NCBI GenBank assembly: GCA_026936335.1
Contig: JAPMXV010000063.1
Location: 1 to 64,000, forward strand
From: Mantamonas sphyraenae
Lineage: Eukaryota > CRuMs > Mantamonadidae
Direction of reading: 5' to 3'
Length of the DNA: 64,000 nt
The notes beneath the pieces were generated by a model. That model was not told the origin of the DNA. It was given only the letters and a program-made list of their open reading frames with translations, and searched no databases. The stretch's first letter is position 1. Each line of letters begins with the position of its first letter. Below, piece after piece: positions 20,301-31,412 of this stretch. A program made the position numbers and the translations under genes.

Positions 20301-22413
20301 GGTCAAACTCGGTTTCCAGAACACTTTCACCAAAGATGTGCACCTGTGTATGAGGCAGAAACCGGCTCAGCTGAGGCCCCGTTGCTTCCGACCCGTCCAC
20401 CAGCGCAAACCACCCATTCTTGCCCAGACCCTGCGCAAGTTGCCTCGAGTGTGTCGCCACATCCGCTGCCCACTCTTTGTTCTGTGAATACATGCTGCTT
20501 GTCACCACATCGCAGTACTGTACCGCCATGGCCCCGATGCTGCTCAGAGGCAACGACTGCAGACGCGCAACACCCTCCTGGTCCGACAGCACGCCTCCAA
20601 ACACAAGTCCCTTCCAACTGGTTTGGAACCGTTCCCGCATCATCATGCGCGCAAGCACGTTGCTGTCCGTGTCCGCCTCCAGCTGCAGTTCCATAATCCA
20701 CACCGCATCCACCCCACATCGCACCGTCTCCAGCTGCTCAAACATGCCCACACTGCCCACCTCCACACCAATGCCCACCCACGCATCACGGTGCTTCTCT
20801 TTCACCATTTCCACGCACGTAATCAGCTCCTCCAAACTCATCTCCCCGTTGCTCACAAACAGGCCGTCCATCCCTGCCCCCAGTGCCACGCCTGCGTTGT
20901 GCAACATCTGTTTGTGTGTTGCCACACGCACGTGCGCCAGTGCCACTCGCTCCCGCCCGCCAAAGCTGGCACGGAGCGTCTCCTGCACCCACCCGCTCTT
21001 GTTGTACACCCGCCGCACCAGATTGTGCATAAACGTCGCACGCTCCAACACCGCCCGTGTATCCACCTCTGCAAACGGGCCGTACATGATCACGTTGCAC
21101 ACCTCCATGTACGGCTGCAGACACTCCGTGTCAAACCGTTGGCTCATGCATGCCAGCAGTGCATCCTTGCTCATCCCCTGTCGCATGTTTTTCAGTTTCT
21201 GAATCGATGGCAGCGTGTTGCGTCGTGCTCCACTTGTCATCACCACGTCGCACAGTGGCTGTGCAAGCCGTGCCGCAAACGGCACCAGCTTCTTTCGCAC
21301 ACTCTCCCCACTGTACAGCGAATCCACCGCTCCAAACACCATCCCATCCCACATCGACTCCATGTGTGCCAACATTGCCTCGTGTGCCTCCAACTGCCGT
21401 TCCTCGTTCCCTGGCGCCCCGTAGTTCAGCAGAAGATCGTCCACAACCACTCCGTCCACAAACTCCTCACTGCTCTCCAGCAGAGAGAACAGATCCACAA
21501 ACGACACCGTGTGCACAATCAGCCCAATCCATCGTTTCCGAAAGGCACCTTTCACCTCTGCAAACACCTCCAGCAGGGCCTCCCCACTCATGTGCTTCTT
21601 GTTGTCCAGCAACACCCCATCTGCGTGTCCTTTGAATGCCGCACGCACTGCACGAGTCGTTTGGCTCACATTCTCCACCTCCACCACCACCAGGAACACT
21701 CGCTCGTTCTCCTTGCCAAAGTGCTCTGCCCACTTGTTTGCCAGCTGTTGTGACTGCAACAGTGGTCCCTCCTCCTCCCCATCCATCGTCAGTTGCTCCT
21801 TGTCCAACCCTTCTTCGAACGATTCTTCACGTTGCAGTGGCGACGACGCAAAGTCCAGCGACCCGGTGAACGATTCCATCCGCCGCAACACCCTGTCGTC
21901 TGCATCCTCGTACGTCGTCGCTGCGTCGATTTCGTCACGTGACTCCTCGTACAATGTCCGCCTGTCCGATTCTGCCATCAGCGAGCTCATCGACATCGCA
22001 GGGCGCAGTGGAGGCGTCGCTGTCGGCGTTGAGGATTGGCGCTTCAACGTTCGCTTCGTCTCCTCCTCCCCACTGCGCCACGACGACGACGACGCCAACC
22101 CACGACGTCCCTCTGTTTTCCATGACGACGATGAAGACAGTGTTCGTGTCGATGATCCCACCATCTCCTCTTCTCGCGAGATACGCCTGCCTTTGCTCTT
22201 ACCGCCCGTTGTCGACGACAACGAAGACGACGACGAGCGCCGCAGGGACGTGCTCTTTGTGCTCGACTCCTCTCCACTCCGCCTGCGACTGCGCTGACCA
22301 TGCTCCTCGCCACTCTCCTTGTGTCGACCCAATTTAGATGCCTCATCCTGCCACAACTGATTCGAGTACGTGTTCGACTCGAGGTCAAACTGCACCCCTC
22401 GCCTCGACGACAT
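17370..22413 (-). CDS. Giant protein with five BtpA-like TIM-barrel repeats (one frameshift)
   Basis: After a Ser/Arg-rich N-terminus (about residues 1-235) come five repeats of about 220-300 residues with the same landmarks. These are an opening V-x-V-x-x-V-S-Q type strand, A-x-GVFL, WIG(V/L), VDAVW(V/L), W-x-GL(V/L)FGGV, DVV-x-TSG, and in units 3-4 a SAGVTAANV / STGVTARNA segment. The order matches BtpA-family (beta/alpha)8 barrels, seen clearest in unit 3 (VDVVATAGNGFGDAPSLQKV). The members known are photosystem-I biogenesis or sugar-metabolism proteins in prokaryotes; here catalysis is unproven and the units are divergent. The frame breaks at 18447, where one extra base separates the LPVKE strand of unit 5 from VSQCVRGVEEAL; removing it restores the motif and gives about 1,680 residues. 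The C-terminus is a 14-residue tandem repeat (GGLRRSSSGGKGGE). Start 22413 is 130 bp from the divergent GRAM gene. Confidence 0.7.
17481..17702 (-). repeat. 42-bp minisatellite in the 3' end of the BtpA-repeat gene
   Basis: About five copies of a 42-base unit (ACTCGACGACCTCC at its start on the + strand), almost identical to one another, encode GGLRRSSSGGKGGE in frame. The first and last copies are degenerate. The unit length is a multiple of three, so copy-number change would leave the frame intact. The RRSSS motif could be a phosphorylation site for basophilic kinases (inference). Confidence 0.9.
18447..18447 (-). other. Candidate one-base insertion (frameshift) in the BtpA-repeat gene
   Basis: On the coding strand the bases GTGAAAGAG are followed by a C and then GTGTCGCAATG. 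Dropping the C gives LPVKEVSQCV, which aligns residue for residue with the first-strand motif of unit 1 (VEVENVSQTT). With the C present, the upstream frame runs on into low-complexity Gly/Arg sequence and stops in 18262-18264. No splice pair explains the change. Confidence 0.65.
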
Positions 22414-22543
22414 TGCTTCCCTTTCTTTTGCATCCACGTGCGCACCCACCCCAGCAACCCCAACCCCCACCCTTCCCCCCTCCCCCTCCCTCTCCCCTCT
22501 CTCCCCTCACTCACAGATCCCCCGCCTCCCCCAACACATCCCA

Positions 22544-24283
22544 ATGGCCGACTCCGACCCACAAAACCAACTGGCCATCCACCAACTCCAACGCGATCAT
22601 GAGATCGAGCGTGACGCCATGCAGCGAGAAATCGATGCCCTCAAGGAACAGCTGCAGCGTGCAGAGGAACACGTTGCCCTCGTCGAAAACGAGAATCGAG
22701 GCTTGCAGAAAATGGCCGCCGAAGCCATCACCGGCGCAAACACACGCCAGGCCGATCTCCAACGCCAACTCGCAGACAAGGACCGTATGGTAGCCACTCT
22801 CACCGCACAACTCAAGGCCATGCAGGAGCAGGCCGACTCCAAGGTGCAGGCCGAGGTTGAAGTCGAACGCACCCAGCAACAGGCCCTCCTCGAGTCCCAA
22901 TCCAGCGAGGACGACCACGCACGCATGGAGAAGCTGCTTACCGACGAGTTGGAAGCCAGCAAGGCCAAGATGCGCACCCTCAAGGAGTATGTGCGCAAAA
23001 TACGCGCCGACAACCAAGTGCTCGTCGACAAACATTCGGCCCTCAGCGCAAAGTTGCAGCTCCTGAAGCAGGAGTACCACAAAGTGGTGCAGGAGAGGGA
23101 CGAAGCACGTGCCACCGCCCAGGCAACACACACGCAACTGGAAGACAGTCAGCAAACCAATGCCACCCTCACCACAGACCTCAACGACGCCAACGCAAAG
23201 CTCGCTGCCTCCCACAAGGCCAACGATCTGTTGCAGAGCGACAGGCAGACTCTCGCCTCCAAACTGGGCGACGCTGCCACCGAAATCCAACGGCTCAACA
23301 AAGACCTGGACGCTCTGCGCTTGCGCGAGAAGGATCTCGAAAAGGCCCTGGCCGAGGTCACCGTCCGCTTCAACACCATGATGATGGATCAGGCCAAACA
23401 GCAACAGCAGCAGCAGCAGCAGAAGAAGAAACAGTCGAATGGCACGGATACCGACGACGCCGAACAATCGCAGGAACAGGTGCTGCGCGACGTGTTTGCC
23501 TTGCCAGACTCGGATCACCTCGAGCACTACGTTCGCTGCGAACACTCCTCCTCCTCCTACCTGCCCTACAACGGCACTCTGTACATCACCACCAACCACC
23601 TCTGCTTCTACGCTCCCTCTCTCACAGGCATGCTGGCAGAGGTCAAGCTCACCTGGGCCTGGTCCGACATTGCCATCGTCGGCAAGACCAGCAAGGGATG
23701 GGGCTTCATGAGCAACTGTGTCGAACTCCAACTCCACAACGGATCTGTCGAATACTTTTCCTGGTTTGCAGACATCGACGACGTCATCCAACGCCTTGCC
23801 GAACACGTCCACGCTGCCGCCGCCTCTTCCTCCTCCTCCACCTCCTCCTCCTCCGCCACCATCAATGACACAGACTCTGTGGGTTCCCACGCTTCCGACG
23901 ACGGCGAACACAATGTCCTCTATGCCAAGGAACCCAACATCGACGTCCACGCCGTCTTTGACCTGCCAACCAGCGAAAGCGTACAACACCGCGTCCCCAA
24001 CGTCCAACTCCATCGCAATGGTGACGTTGTCCCAGGTACCCTCTTCATCACAAATGCCCATGCTTGCTTCCTCGCCTCTGGATCGGAACTCATCCTCAGC
24101 AAGATTGCCCTTTCCGACGTCCAACACGTCCACAAGCGCTCCACCTCCTCCTTCTCCTGGACAGGCGATGCCATCGAACTCACCACTCCCAACCGCTCCA
24201 TGTTTATCCAACTCACCGATCGCGACAGCGTCTGGCGTGTCCTCCGCGACGCCGTCGACAAATGGCAAGCCGAAGCCCAATGA
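22544..24283 (+). CDS. Coiled-coil protein with two GRAM domains
   Basis: A single-exon 579-residue protein. Residues about 5-280 are a long heptad-rich coiled coil, ending in a QQQQQQQQ/KKK run near 285. Two GRAM (PH-like) domains follow: about 307-420 (VLRDVFALPDSDHLEHYVRC ... GTLYITTNHLCFYAP) and about 465-575 (VHAVFDLPTSESVQHRV ... GTLFITNAHACFLAS ... SFSWTGDAIEL). They are separated by a poly-Ser linker. GRAM domains bind phosphoinositides or other lipids on membranes. The tandem copies resemble the N-terminal arrangement of TBC1D8/9-type proteins, but no TBC domain is present. It is likely a peripheral membrane tether or scaffold. Start at 22544 follows a C-rich leader; the 3' end lies only 20 bp from the convergent LRR gene. 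Confidence 0.85.
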   Translation: MADSDPQNQLAIHQLQRDHEIERDAMQREIDALKEQLQRAEEHVALVENENRGLQKMAAEAITGANTRQADLQRQLADKDRMVATLTAQLKAMQEQADSKVQAEVEVERTQQQALLESQSSEDDHARMEKLLTDELEASKAKMRTLKEYVRKIRADNQVLVDKHSALSAKLQLLKQEYHKVVQERDEARATAQATHTQLEDSQQTNATLTTDLNDANAKLAASHKANDLLQSDRQTLASKLGDAATEIQRLNKDLDALRLREKDLEKALAEVTVRFNTMMMDQAKQQQQQQQQKKKQSNGTDTDDAEQSQEQVLRDVFALPDSDHLEHYVRCEHSSSSYLPYNGTLYITTNHLCFYAPSLTGMLAEVKLTWAWSDIAIVGKTSKGWGFMSNCVELQLHNGSVEYFSWFADIDDVIQRLAEHVHAAAASSSSSTSSSSATINDTDSVGSHASDDGEHNVLYAKEPNIDVHAVFDLPTSESVQHRVPNVQLHRNGDVVPGTLFITNAHACFLASGSELILSKIALSDVQHVHKRSTSSFSWTGDAIELTTPNRSMFIQLTDRDSVWRVLRDAVDKWQAEAQ

Positions 24284-24303
24284 ACACTGCAACTCACCAA
24301 CGT

Positions 24304-26811
24304 CTATTCCACCTGCCGCCCTGCACTCGCTGCTGTCGGCATGCTCAGCCGTGTCACCATCTCTTGTCTTTCTCGCGGTGTCAACACCTTTGGCAGTTCC
24401 GCCGTTTCCTTGTACGGCGTCCCTACATCCACTTCCACCACCCGCTTTCCTCTCCTCTTCCCTTTCCCCTTTGTCTTCCTGCCCTTTCCCTTTTTCTTTC
24501 GCTGCACAGCCCACCGACAGTGAGGATCCTGCATGGCGTCGTACTCCGCACGCAATGGTGTCCCATCCTCGGCCGGTGCATGCCACTTCGGCTTCTCCAG
24601 CCGCGTCAGCTTGGCTTCCCGTTGTGCCACAGCCTCCAGCTCCTCCTGCAGCTCCGCCAGTCCGTGTTCCACTTCCATCGCCATGTCCTGCCATTCCCGC
24701 TCCGCACACGCCTCCAACCGCTCTTCCATGCTCCACATGGCCACCTCCTCCATGGCCGCGTGTACCTCTTCACCCACGTCCTCTGCATCCATCCACACCT
24801 GCACACTGGGGTTGTAGAACTGCATCAGCTCCAACACCATCTCCCCACAGCCATCATCAAGCGTCGGATTGTTCCGCAGGTCCACCACTGTCACCGTGCG
24901 CTGATGACGCAAACAGCGACACAGCGCACGCACGCTCCTCCGCGTGAGCGTCACGTTGTGTCTCAAATCCACGTGATGCAGCATCACATGGTTCGGCACA
25001 AGCTCTTCAAACAGCCACCGGATCCCGCGTGTCCCCACTGCGTTGTCTGCCAACACCAACCGCTCAATCCGATCCCATCCCACCGTTTGCAACTCCACCA
25101 GCGCCTCGGCGTTCACTCCCATGTTGCTCACGTCCAGCACGCCGTCAAAGCTTGATCCGTTGGCACGGTGCACACGCTCGTGGAACCTCTCGTCCAACGG
25201 CACCTTCCCTGTGCGCATCAAATGGTCTTTGTGGTTTTGCTCTCTGTGCGGATCCTCATTCAAGCCTCGGATCCGCTGCAACGTCTCTGCAGAAATCCCA
25301 TCGTTCCCCTCCAACGACACGTGCACCCACGGATTCCCGTGGTGCAACACGTCCACGAAAGCGTGTGCCCCCTCCTCGCCAATCACATTGTCGTCAAGGT
25401 TCAACACACGCAGCTTCTTGTTCTCCAGAAGCATCTCGGCGAGGTAGCCAGCTCCAGCATCGCCGATCCCGTTTCCTGCCAGGTTCAACTCTTCCACGTA
25501 CGTCACTCCACGCAAAGATTGCGCCACTGTCCACGCTGCATCGTCTTCCAGATGCTCGACGTCGTTCCAATGCAACACCGGCTGCACATGCAACGAATAC
25601 TCCCCACCCGCCTCTTCGTCCTTCTCCGCCGCCATGTGTTTGCAAAACATCACAATCGACTCAAACCGCCGTTGTGTCGCACTCATGGCCGTCACTTCGT
25701 TCAGGCGTCGCTGCACACCCTTGTTCAGCCGTGGCCACACTCGTGGATGCGTGCACGTCTCAAACAACGCATCGTCCTTTCTGTTCTCTGCCATCCCACT
25801 GGCACTGTCCACACGCACCTCAATGTGTGCATTCAGTGCCAACAGCCCCTGCACAGCCTTCAGCACCCTGTTTGTCACAGCCTCCAAGTGCTGCAGGTCA
25901 ATCCACTTGATCCGCAGGTCTTCATGCAATGCTTCCAGCACTGCCACCACGCCGTCCTCCGTCACCAGAGGCAATCGGGACAGCACAATCGCACCAATGT
26001 TGCTTGGACGGTACCGTTCGATGTGACGAGCCAGCCCACGCAGACCTTCGTCCGTCACCGCATTCCCCTGCAGATCCAGCGTGTACCCACCCCCCACCTT
26101 GCTTTCGTCTCCCCCGTGCTTCTCCAACGCCGCCGCATGCTTCACACGTGCCCCATGCAAAGCACGCAACATTCGTGCGTCGTCCAGGCCCAGATTGCCC
26201 AACTCCTGCACGTACGCCACTTCCCCTGCCTCCAATGCCTCCTCCAAAGCCTGCCACTCCTCTGCATCCACCATGTCACGTCCGTTGCGGATTCCCTTTT
26301 CCATGTACAAACGCACACGCCGAGCTCTGTCTTCAGTGGCCTCCTGCAGCGCCTTGCGTGCTTCAGGCGTCACGAATTTGCATCCACTCAGACTGAACTC
26401 CACGTCTGGGTTGTCCACAGTGACCACGGTGCAGAGCAGGTTCACCTGTTCGTCGTGGATGCGAGTGTGGTTCAGGTTCACCTGTCGAATGGCTCTGTTC
26501 TTGCGCAGCAGGAGCTGCAGTAGAAACGCGCTGTGGCGTCCCACCCCTGTGCGTGACAAATCCAGAGCATTCACATAACCACACGTTCCCACCAGCAAAT
26601 TCACAAGCATGCCCAGTGCGTGGTCGTCCACGTAGCTCTGACCTCGCAGATCCACCGCAAACCCGCTCAACTCCAGCAAGCCGTTGGGCTTCGCCTCTTT
26701 TGGGTACGCGTGCAGTTCCTCCAACACCAATTCCAGTCGGCTCTTTTCCCTTTCAAACATCCCAGCCGTGCGTCTCCGATCCCCTTCCCGCTGGCTTCCT
26801 GCACTGCTCAT
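24304..26811 (-). CDS. Leucine-rich-repeat protein with basic C-terminal tail
   Basis: A single-exon 835-residue protein. Irregular LRR units of the RNase-inhibitor/tropomodulin kind occur in three blocks: about 50-150 (LSGFAVDLRGQSYVDDHALG ... YVNALDLSRTGVG), 235-340 (TLDLQGNAVTDEGLRGLARH) and 430-640 (VEELNLAGNGIGDAGAGYLA, LRVLNLDDNVIGEEGAHAFV, VTVVDLRNNPTLDDGCGEMV). A helical, Glu/Ala-rich segment (about 655-730) and a strongly basic stretch (KKKGKGRKTKGKGKRRGKR, about 765-790) follow. There is no signal peptide or membrane span, so it is probably a cytoplasmic scaffold; the partner is unknown. The open frame continues upstream to 27018 but would overlap the divergent gene, so the Met at 26811 (MSSAGSQREG) was chosen, leaving 85 bp between starts. 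Confidence 0.8.
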   Translation of the reverse strand: MSSAGSQREGDRRRTAGMFEREKSRLELVLEELHAYPKEAKPNGLLELSGFAVDLRGQSYVDDHALGMLVNLLVGTCGYVNALDLSRTGVGRHSAFLLQLLLRKNRAIRQVNLNHTRIHDEQVNLLCTVVTVDNPDVEFSLSGCKFVTPEARKALQEATEDRARRVRLYMEKGIRNGRDMVDAEEWQALEEALEAGEVAYVQELGNLGLDDARMLRALHGARVKHAAALEKHGGDESKVGGGYTLDLQGNAVTDEGLRGLARHIERYRPSNIGAIVLSRLPLVTEDGVVAVLEALHEDLRIKWIDLQHLEAVTNRVLKAVQGLLALNAHIEVRVDSASGMAENRKDDALFETCTHPRVWPRLNKGVQRRLNEVTAMSATQRRFESIVMFCKHMAAEKDEEAGGEYSLHVQPVLHWNDVEHLEDDAAWTVAQSLRGVTYVEELNLAGNGIGDAGAGYLAEMLLENKKLRVLNLDDNVIGEEGAHAFVDVLHHGNPWVHVSLEGNDGISAETLQRIRGLNEDPHREQNHKDHLMRTGKVPLDERFHERVHRANGSSFDGVLDVSNMGVNAEALVELQTVGWDRIERLVLADNAVGTRGIRWLFEELVPNHVMLHHVDLRHNVTLTRRSVRALCRCLRHQRTVTVVDLRNNPTLDDGCGEMVLELMQFYNPSVQVWMDAEDVGEEVHAAMEEVAMWSMEERLEACAEREWQDMAMEVEHGLAELQEELEAVAQREAKLTRLEKPKWHAPAEDGTPLRAEYDAMQDPHCRWAVQRKKKGKGRKTKGKGKRRGKRVVEVDVGTPYKETAELPKVLTPRERQEMVTRLSMPTAASAGRQVE

Positions 26812-26896
26812 TGTGGCGGAAGCAACCTTGTTCTGCATGCCCGCGCGCACCAAACCTTTTTCTCCCTCCTGCTCGTCTCGACCCGTTGCACAGACC

Positions 26897-29800
26897 ATGA
26901 GTGAGGACTCCGCTGAAGGCAGTATGGGCATGGAATCCCAGTCGGATGCCCAAGTACAGTACGAGCAAGACTCGGCCTCAAACACCAACAATGCTTCCAG
27001 TCGCCGTTCCGCAAGCAACCGCGTCGCCCCTCAGCAGCAACAACCTGCCAACCAGACCTCCGACAATTCCAACGAAGCGCTCATGGTTGCTGCCGGTGCC
27101 GCTGCCGGTGCCGCCTTTGCCGCTGCCATGGCTGAGGAGGAGCAAAACAACCGCGAAGAAGCCGACGAGGAACCCGCCGAAACAAATGCTTCCGCCGCCA
27201 CCGCCAAACCCGCCGCCAAGGATGACGTCACCATTGTGCCCATTGGACCCGTGGGTGCGGTCGAAGAAGCCAAGTAAGTGCCTGGGACCATGCCCCTATC
27301 CCCCCTTTGCCCCTTCAACTCCACCCTCCACCATGTGTCCGCCTCCAGCCCCGGAAAAACCGTTTCCTGACATCATCCACCGCGCCACCGGGTGTCGACC
27401 CAAAGACCGCCCATCAAACTGGCCGATTTGAGCAAACTCAAGGTTGGGATGGGACAGCGACGACGCAGGTACACGCGTGTGGCCACCCTTGTGCTTGTGC
27501 TCGGCCTGCTGCTTGCCGTCTGGTTGCTGGTCGGCCTGCTCTCCTTCTTCCCTCTCGTGGCCAAGTACAGTGGCACGCTGGTCATTGTGCCCACCGGGTG
27601 TGATGTCACCGTGCAAAAGGGCGATGCCAACACGGTCAGCATGGTTGGCCTGCGATCTCGTGGCGTCAGCTTTGACCTGCAGTTCAAGGCCAATCCCGCC
27701 GACGAGTTGAAGAACCTGATTGCCAAGAACCCTGACTGTGTCAACATGCCGCGACAGAGCTGTCGTCACGCGTGCCACATTGTGGTCAATGTCAAGGCTG
27801 GCACAAACCCAGACATCCAAGTGTTGCAACCCAGCAGCGACGAGGCTCCCGTGCTCAAGGTGGTGCTCAACAAGGGGGTCACTGTGGGTGACCTGCGCCT
27901 TCGTGGTCCTTCCGTGGAGTTTGAAGCTGCAGAGGCCACTGTCACCGGTGCCATCAGTGCCTGGCTCAACGCAGGACGCATCTACCTCACCGACGTCGTC
28001 TACGGCAGCGCAGACCTGCGCTCCACACGCAACTCGGTCACCGTCGTCGACACTGTGCGTCGCAATGTCACCGATCGCATCACCTATCGCAACACCGAAC
28101 ATCGTGTCTGTGTGCGTGCCGAAGGCGAGGGCCGCACCACTCCCGATCCCGATCCCTGGAGCGAATGCCCCTTCACCAACAGCTTCTACACCACACGTGC
28201 CATCTCCCTCTACGACACCAACAGGGACTTTCGCGTAGATCAGAACGAGTTCCTCGAAGGCGTGGCCAAGCTGCCCCGTTGCTGCGGCTCCTTCTGTCCC
28301 TTGCGATCGCTGTGTGGCGGCCTGGCTGCCGATGTGTTTCCCGTAGACACGTCGTCCACTGCTCGTCAGGGCATCCTCAGTGACGCCCAGTTCCTCAACA
28401 ACATCAAAGCCACCAACGACACCGCACTCATGCCTCTGTGCTTGCGCAGACTTACCACCGCCCCCACGGCCACCTCGGCCACCCAATCCTCGCGCAACCT
28501 CAAGATCATTGCCGATGGTGAGGTGCGTGTGGTGCGACCCATGCCCACGGGCAACACAGAGGCGGTGGCGCACGACTGGGCCCCCGGAGGCGCCATCCCA
28601 GGCCTCAAGCTCCTCCAGCAGGACGCCAACCGCCTTATGGAGCTGCGTGACAAGTACGGTCCTCTGGAATCCATCGAACACATCTACGTGGTCATGGATG
28701 TGCAGGCCAGCTACGGCGTTCCTGCGGGACGCTGGGTGTGGAGCACACGCGAGGTGTACATGAACCTGGATCCGGTGCATCTGCAGGCCCTCAGTGCAGG
28801 CATGCTTGTGCCCCAAACCCTCTATCTCAAGGTACGCTTCACCAACGGCTATTGCGAGGATTTCCCTCGTCTGCTTTCCAACGCCACCGCCGAGGAGACC
28901 CAGGCCTACCTCGATGCACGCCGCATCGAACAGTACACCGCCCTGCGTGACGCCCTCACGCCCCGTGGCCAGTTTTTCACGCGTGGTGTCATTGCCTACC
29001 TGCAGAGCAACCACACGCCCAGTGATCCTGCAAAGAAGATGTTTGTGCAAGACTTTGGCACGGGCGAGGTGATCATGACGGACCTCAAGGTGGGCGACCT
29101 GCAATTGACACGCATTGTCGTCTACCTCTCGCTGGGCATCGGCGGTCTGTTTGGACTGCTTGTCACCATCAGCTTCTTCATGTGCACGCGTGCACGCATG
29201 ATGCAGCTGCAGCGAGCCGCCGAGGTGAAGGAGAAGTTGGACATGCTCGAGGCTGGCATCGACCCCAAGGACGTGGACATCGATCCCGAACAGGTGGCCA
29301 AGACTCGCAGTGCCCTCTCCAACCCCTTTGTGTACCCGTTCCAGGTCATTGAGCTGTTCATCATCACTCCCCTGCGCCAGCGCATCGTCAACTCGCTCGT
29401 GCAGTTTGTCACCCAGCGCTGTGTGGTCCTCGACGCCCTCGAGCGTCGCGAGACACACAACCAGCACGTGCAGCTCGACATGGATGTGTTTGAGGCCGCC
29501 TACTCCCAGTTCTGCTACCAACAGGGGCTCACTCCCGTGGTCGGATCAGCCAACATCTCGTCCACCCTCATCAAGGAGTACGATCTCCGTGTGCGTCAGA
29601 CCAACCATCGCATGCTGCGTGGTGCACGCTGGGCGGCCGGTGAGGCTCCCTCCCAAGAGGAGGTCATGCGTCACAGCGCCGGTCTCACCCATCTGGCCGA
29701 GGAAGACACCCTGACACTGCTGAGGGAGTTCAACGACCGTTGGGTGGAACTGACTCTGAATCACAGCGATTCCATCGAGTTCAAAGGGGGCCGTCTTCGC

Positions 29801-31186
29801 TTCGAAGGAGGCCTGCGCAAGGACGACAAGGCCCACGGCCAGGCCGTCAAGGTGCGTGGCTACCGCGAGGTGTTTCAGGACTTTTGCAACGGCTTTGATC
29901 GCATCACTCCGGAGATCACAAACGAACAGCTGGCCCACTTGGGCATCAAGGTCACCAACCAAAAGGTGCGCATGATCCGTGGCCTGCGTCTCCGTGAAGT
30001 CGGCCAGGGCGAGCGCATCGACCTCAACGCAAGCTGGTACGTGCTGCAGATGATTTCCGTCATCGTGCACATGGCCATCCTCTTCCTCGTCCCGCTGCTC
30101 ATGATCAACGTGGCCCTCAGCCTCCAGTTCCTGTATGTCAACACCACAGGTCAGGGCGACACATTCACGTCGTTCGATCTCATGCAATTCCCACCCAACG
30201 TGGCTGGCAAGGACATCCTCGTCGAAACCGAAATCATCAGCCTTGTGTCGCTGGTCATGCTTGGTTTGGCCCTGCTGCGTCTCATGACCGAGTATCTGCA
30301 GCTCAACCCTGGTCAGGGTGGCATTGTGACCAAAGCCATCAACTATGCCTACGGGGCCGTGCTTCTGCTTGTGTTTTACGTCATCACGGCGTATGTGTGC
30401 GTGTTTGGCACGTGGATGCTGCTTGCCGCCCTGCTGGATCCCACCAACTTTCTGCCGCAAGGTGCAGCCGTTATGGCAGTCATTGTGCTGGGCAGCCTCA
30501 CCTACAAGAAACTCAAGGCGGCAGCACAGCTGGTGCGCAAAAAGTTCAAGGAGGCCATGAGTGCGTTTGTGAAAAAGACGCTGGACACGACCAAGAAGCT
30601 GATGGACGAGACCACCAAGGCCAGCAACGAGGTGGGCAGTGCACGTGCGGCCGATCAGGACGCCGTCAAGACCACGAGTGTGGAGGAGAGTGCACAGGAG
30701 ACCGACTTGGGCGATCTCTTCCAGATGCTCAACTTGGATGGCGACGAGAACCTGGACTACGAAGAGTTCTGCATGCTGTTTGACAAGCTGGGCTTCAACG
30801 TCAGCGACCTCAAGAAGGCGCAGATGTTTGCCTTTGCCGACAAGGATGGCAGTGGAGAGATCAGTGTGGGTGAGTTTGAATCCGCCTGGGAATACTTGGA
30901 GGAAGAAATGATGGAGGCTGCCATGGAGGGGCTGGGTCTGACCGATGCAGCAATCAGCTTCATTGTGGCCAGCCTGGTCAGCATGACGGTCCTCGTCTTT
31001 ATCTTCCTCTTCCTCGCCCTGGCCATCTGGACCAACGGTGGCTCCTTTGAGGCCGTGATCCAGACCATGCTTGTCAGTGGCACTGGTTTCGCCATGAGCG
31101 TGGCTCGTGGCCAGAGCCTTGGCGAAAGCATGTCCGACGAAGAGCTCGACGGCGCCGTCAAGGACAACGTGGCCACGCTGGGATGA
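26897..31186 (+). CDS. Large EF-hand multi-pass membrane protein, unknown family
   Basis: Exons 26897-27273 and 27406-31186 join in phase 2 across a 132-nt intron (perfect GTAAGT donor), giving 1,385 residues. The acidic/Ala-rich cytosolic head (1-125) precedes a first membrane span (about 140-165, ATLVLVLGLLLAVWLLVGLL). An extended extracytoplasmic region with Cys pairs and one EF-like loop (DTNRDFRVDQNE) follows. A second span lies at about 695-720 (LGIGGLFGLLVTISFFMC), then a cytosolic part, then three or four spans at about 1010-1160. Near the C-terminus are two EF-hand loops (LDGDENLDYEEF and DKDGSGEISVGEF) and a last span at about 1315-1340. The plan, a calcium-sensing multi-pass membrane protein, suggests a channel or transporter-like regulator, but I see no pore signature and recognise no family. 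Its last 180 bp recur inverted at 50490-50671. Confidence 0.8.
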
Positions 31187-31412
31187 AGATCCAAGACGGT
31201 GATGGCGTGGTGCGAATACATGGCGTATTTCTGTTTTCATTGGAAAGCGTTGGTGTGTGTGTGTGTTGTTTGTGTGCTTGTGTGGTGCGCACATGGCGAA
31301 GAGCGACAGCGGTGGAGTGATGATCGGATATCGGCATTGTGTGTCGGTGGTGTCGGAGGGGAGGGAGAAGCATGTAACGGTGGCATTGCAAAGGATTAGG
31401 GGTTCTTTCCGG
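31187..31412. other. Intergenic spacer, duplicated at 50249-50489
   Basis: These 226 bp lie between the stop codons of two convergent genes. They are GT-rich with a short GT run (about 31250-31265). Apart from a 14-bp length difference the sequence recurs inverted downstream of the second TIG giant. No gene or RNA is seen. Confidence 0.6.
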
